From: Chromatiales bacterium
GTDB lineage: Bacteria; Pseudomonadota; Gammaproteobacteria; Steroidobacterales; GCA-2729495
NCBI GenBank assembly: GCA_002729495.1
Contig: PBYE01000051.1
Coordinates: 1-64,000, forward strand
Length of the DNA: 64,000 bases
Reading direction: 5' to 3'
The translations under genes were made by a program, and so were the position numbers. This document shows positions 63,296-64,000 of the stretch, piece by piece. Each line of letters opens with the position of its first letter. Within the stretch, counting starts at the first letter, position 1. Below the pieces are notes generated by a model, which had not been told where the DNA came from, searched no databases, and worked only from the letters and a program-made list of their open reading frames with translations.

Positions 63296-64000
63296 CTATT
63301 TCCGGCCATTACCACTGCCAACTTTCAACACCGCCAGAAAAGCTTCCTGCGGTATTTCAACCGAGCCAAACTGCTTCATACGCTTTTTACCTGCTTTCTG
63401 TTTTTCCAAAAGCTTACGTTTACGCGAAATGTCGCCACCATAGCATTTTGCGGTAACATTTTTTCGTAATGCTTTTACACTTGATCGCGCGATGACATGA
63501 GCACCGATCGCCGCCTGGATCGCTACTTCAAACATCTGCCGCGGAATCAGTTCACGCAGCTTGTCCACGAGCTCCCTGCCGCGCGCATAGGCTGAATCTC
63601 TGTGCACGATAACTGACAGAGAATCAACCTGCTCTTTATTGATCAGGATATCCAGCCGAACCAGGTCTCCCGTACGGAATTCCGTCAGGTGATAATCAAG
63701 GGAAGCAAATCCACGGCTAACAGATTTAAGCCGGTCAAAAAAGTCCATCACGATCTCGGCGAGAGGCAACTCGTACTCGAGCTGCACGTGATAGCCAAGA
63801 TGCTGCATCTGTTTTTGTATACCCCGCCGATCAATGCATAACTGCATGATCTTGCCAACATACTCTGACGGCGTAAGTATGGATGCCAGTACATAGGGCT
63901 CAAGGATTTCGTCGATAACAGACGGCTCAGGTAATCCCGCCGGATTTTCCAACCTCTCGACTACTCCGTCGTTACGCAAAACCTCGTAAACTACGGTCGG
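63296..64000 (-). CDS. lepA: Elongation factor 4 (LepA), C-terminal part
   Basis: The last 234 residues of LepA, a ribosome-bound GTPase that can back-translocate or remodel ribosomes. The GTPase domain is beyond the window edge. Visible are [12 protein letters not shown], the [16 protein letters not shown] motif of the EF-G-like domain V, then [19 protein letters not shown] and the LepA-specific C-terminal domain with [17 protein letters not shown] and [18 protein letters not shown]. The reading frame is open to base 64000, so the gene is cut by the window and not truncated. It heads lepA-lepB-DUF4845-rnc-era-recO-pdxJ-acpS. Confidence 0.97.
   Translation of the reverse strand, partial: PTVVYEVLRNDGVVERLENPAGLPEPSVIDEILEPYVLASILTPSEYVGKIMQLCIDRRGIQKQMQHLGYHVQLEYELPLAEIVMDFFDRLKSVSRGFASLDYHLTEFRTGDLVRLDILINKEQVDSLSVIVHRDSAYARGRELVDKLRELIPRQMFEVAIQAAIGAHVIARSSVKALRKNVTAKCYGGDISRKRKLLEKQKAGKKRMKQFGSVEIPQEAFLAVLKVGSGNGRK

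Overview
The window reads as a piece of a gammaproteobacterial chromosome made almost entirely of core housekeeping genes, packed tightly and often overlapping by 1-4 bases. The proteins (YccA, LolA with a LolD/LolC-E exporter, MsbA, LpxK, KdsB, RNase E with a long disordered tail, Aat/ClpS/ClpA, an Lpp/OprI-type lipoprotein) point to a Gram-negative gammaproteobacterium. Local gene orders match E. coli in some places (tRNA-Ser(UGA)-yccA; serS-rarA-lolA-ftsK and trxB/aat/infA/clpA/clpS; yceD-rpmF-plsX-fabH with maf/rluC/rne), and Pseudomonas or Xanthomonas in others (comEC-exbB-exbD-(msbA)-lpxK-kdsB-protein phosphatase; mfd/csiV/nagZ/methylthioinosine phosphorylase). The exact lineage cannot be fixed from sequence reading alone; a deep-branching, free-living group near Xanthomonadales, Chromatiales or Woeseiales is my inference. 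I see no insertion sequence, prophage, integrase, CRISPR array or plasmid function.

Layout. 1-13.5 kb: tRNA-Ser(UGA) and a partial duplicate of it, yccA, then serS, rarA, a VanZ-like gene, lolA and ftsK on the minus strand, divergent from trxB, a COG3146 acyltransferase-like gene, aat and infA, with clpA and clpS coming back on the minus strand. 13.9-20.1 kb: a partial type II secretion operon gspC-D-E-F and a small acidic protein. 20.1-26.2 kb: the SOS mutagenesis operon lexA-imuA-imuB-dnaE2, with two LexA boxes ahead of lexA. 26.5-32.4 kb: an Lpp/OprI-like lipoprotein facing an L,D-transpeptidase, an SLC13-type transporter, and fabH-plsX-rpmF-yceD. 32.4-36.8 kb: maf, rluC, and rne with a long hairpin-rich leader. 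36.8-44.3 kb: the lipid A / LPS operon comEC, exbB, exbD, msbA, lpxK, kdsB, protein-tyrosine phosphatase. 44.4-53 kb: a DUF2062 membrane protein, the Lol exporter, a small periplasmic protein, mfd and csiV. 53-57.8 kb: a PAS-GGDEF protein with a degenerate active site, methylthioinosine phosphorylase, hypoxanthine phosphoribosyltransferase, nagZ and rlmD. 57.8-64 kb: a PolB-like exonuclease and the conserved lepA-lepB-DUF4845-rnc-era-recO-pdxJ-acpS block, with lepA cut by the window edge.

How they work together. Three themes recur: envelope building (LolA plus LolCDE, lipid A export and Kdo activation, Lpp and its likely transpeptidase, NagZ recycling, CsiV); DNA repair and mutagenesis (LexA regulon cassette, Mfd, RarA, RecO, FtsK); and translation or proteolysis (SerS with its tRNA, InfA, LepA, Era, RNase III, RNase E, RluC, RlmD, the Aat/ClpS/ClpA N-degron route).

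I did not find a convincing new multi-gene system. The points most worth a second look are: msbA, which has no ATG/GTG/TTG start for its complete reading frame and lies in the same frame as exbD one stop codon downstream; ImuB, with an N-terminal extension carrying a clamp-binding-like QLQLF; the hairpin-rich rne leader with a good promoter; a GspE lacking its zinc-binding cysteines in a cluster without pseudopilins; and a GGDEF protein whose signature is SDDQF but whose RxxD inhibitory site is kept.
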